Below, piece by piece: positions 63,088-64,000 of a DNA stretch of 64,000 nucleotides (positions are counted from its first letter, which is position 1; every line of letters starts with the position of its first letter). A program made the translations under genes and the position numbers. The stretch is from Streptomyces humicola (GTDB taxonomy: Bacteria; Actinomycetota; Actinomycetes; Streptomycetales; Streptomycetaceae), in assembly GCF_024436035.1 (NCBI RefSeq), contig NZ_JANFNG010000027.1, forward strand, positions 23,727 through 87,726, written 5' to 3'. The notes beneath the pieces were generated by a model, which saw nothing but the letters and a program-made list of their open reading frames with translations, was not told the origin of the DNA and ran no database searches.

Positions 63088-63872
63088 GGACCCGCCCCAC
63101 CTGGGGAATTTCGTGATCGCTCACACTGGTCACCGTCGTTCGCATCGTCCTTGGGCTTCTTCGGCGGGGCCGTGACTTGGGCGGGAAAGTCATTGGCCAG
63201 GCCGCGGTAGCCCTCGTCCACCTCGGCCTTCACCGCCGGATGCTGACGAAGTTGCTCCGCGATGCCTTCGGTCTTGACTGCCGTCTGATCGTGCATCCTG
63301 CCTGGTCGGATGACTCCGGAGAACATCAAGCGACCTTGGCGGTCGCTGAACGTGGTGCTCTTGATGGTGTTCTGCTTCTTCTTGCCGGAGATGAACGCCT
63401 TGCGGCCTGGGCGCCCCGCACGTGGGCGCCTCACCTGCACTTCGGTGCCGTCGAGGCACAGCTCGATACCCTCGGCCTCAGCGTAGGCAAACAGGTCTTC
63501 CAGGGTGCGGATGCGCAGGCCCGGGTGATCGGGGATGGCGAAGCCGCGGGCGGCGAGCAAGGGCCGCACCTGGCGGACGGCACCGGAGATGGTGGAGCGA
63601 TCCACTGCGTACAGCTCGGCCAGCGCCTGATGCGGCAGCCCCAGGCGCAGGCAGACCAGCGTGACCAGCAGCCGGTCGACGAAGACCAGCTTCGGCTTGC
63701 GTCCCGCTCCGGCGACTCGTCTGCGCGCGCCGCCTCGTTGTTCGGCGAGCGCGGACTCGCGGGCCGACTCCCAACGTGGCGCGAGTTCTTCGAGCAACTC
63801 GCCGAAGTGTTGGCGGGAGACGCCAGTGAAGGCAGGATGGGACAAGGCCACGCGGAGTAGCTCGTGATTCAC
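63088..63872 (-). pseudogene. IS5-type (DDE_Tnp_4) transposase truncated by IS481
   Basis: ATG 63872 begins NHELLRVALSHPAFTGVSRQ. The helix-turn-helix VTLVCLRLGLPHQALAELYA, VDRSTISGAVRQVRPLLAAR is followed by LCLDGTEVQVRRP (first Asp), ISGKKKQNTIKSTTFSDRQG, SGVIRPGRMHDQTAVKTEGI (second Asp) and VDEGYRGLANDFP. Similarity ends about 63120-63090 and the C-terminal Glu region is lost at the IS481 boundary. Confidence 0.85.
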
Positions 63873-64000
63873 ACCTTGAGAACCCGCGTGGCCGCCCGCA
63901 TGTCACGGCCCGCCTCCACGCCCGCAATTCCTCCCGAACTCGTTAGGGCGCGCAGAGAATCAACACGCTGGTTTGATCTTCGTGTGGGTCGGCTTGGGTG
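63873..64000. other. Left flank of the IS5-type element to the window end
   Basis: No gene seen; the terminal repeat of the element may lie here but its partner has been lost. Confidence 0.25.

Overview
The window is high-GC actinobacterial DNA, most probably Streptomyces or a close relative. Supporting signs are strong GC bias at third codon positions, GTG starts with AGGAGG-type ribosome binding sites, a streptavidin-like protein, mycothiol-type ArsC, DUF6247 and LCP proteins, and Streptomyces-type insertion sequences. It reads as an accessory, recombination-scarred region: a stress or dormancy island, then a zone of nested transposons, then a stretch of more ordinary housekeeping genes. 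No rRNA gene, complete tRNA gene, CRISPR array or replication origin was seen. The strain and replicon cannot be named from the sequence alone.

Region 1 (about 1-33.9 kb) resembles the mycobacterial DosR/DevR dormancy regulon and the OsdKR stress region of Streptomyces. It holds a DosS/OsdK-like GAF-GAF histidine kinase, a class II ribonucleotide reductase (nrdJ), a DUF2267 protein, two Hsp20 chaperones, a cytosolic streptavidin homologue, a broken RafH/HPF-type ribosome hibernation factor, FtsH, archease plus RtcB RNA ligase, a phosphoribosyltransferase-hydrolase fusion (Rv0571c-like), a PRPP-synthetase-like protein, universal stress proteins, a class I aldolase, an HRP1-like CBS protein, an M50-CBS protease (Rv2625c-like), a proton-pumping pyrophosphatase, an acyltransferase and a patatin. 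Near-identical palindromes of the form GGGCCGnnCGGCCC lie upstream of the kinase gene, twice in the divergent promoter region between rafH-avidin-hsp20-DUF2267-nrdJ and ftsH, upstream of a usp gene, and in one remnant region. I infer one shared DevR-type regulator; no response regulator gene is present in the window. Between these genes are many decayed fragments (USP, Hsp20, Dyp peroxidase, phosphofructokinase, slipin, SpoIIE phosphatase, NAD-epimerase), one of them split by an IS630 element.

Region 2 (about 34-50 kb) is mobile. An IS110 transposase abuts a Tn3-family transposase tail, followed by a secreted beta-helix protein gene. A Tn3-family transposon of about 10.45 kb (38001-48452, inverted ends of at least 31 bp) carries tnpA, an arsenic cassette (arsI divergent from arsR-aquaporin-arsC-arsN1, with no ArsB or Acr3 pump in the window), a frameshifted serine recombinase with a putative res site, and an amino acid permease-DUF1259-padR module with matching operators. 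Broken tyrosine and serine recombinases flank its right side.

Region 3 (about 50-61 kb) is more chromosomal in character: beta-carbonic anhydrase, Sua5/TsaC, a frameshifted lipB, a tRNA-Pro(GGG) 3-prime half beside an integrase fragment, a DUF6247/possible toxin pair, two LCP cell-wall ligases and an ArsR regulator. Region 4 (61-64 kb) stacks IS256, IS481 and IS5-type elements. Single-base frameshifts and in-frame stops are numerous in the window (rafH, CBS-BON, lipB, recombinases, IS481). Real decay is likely for many, but base-calling errors should be excluded first.
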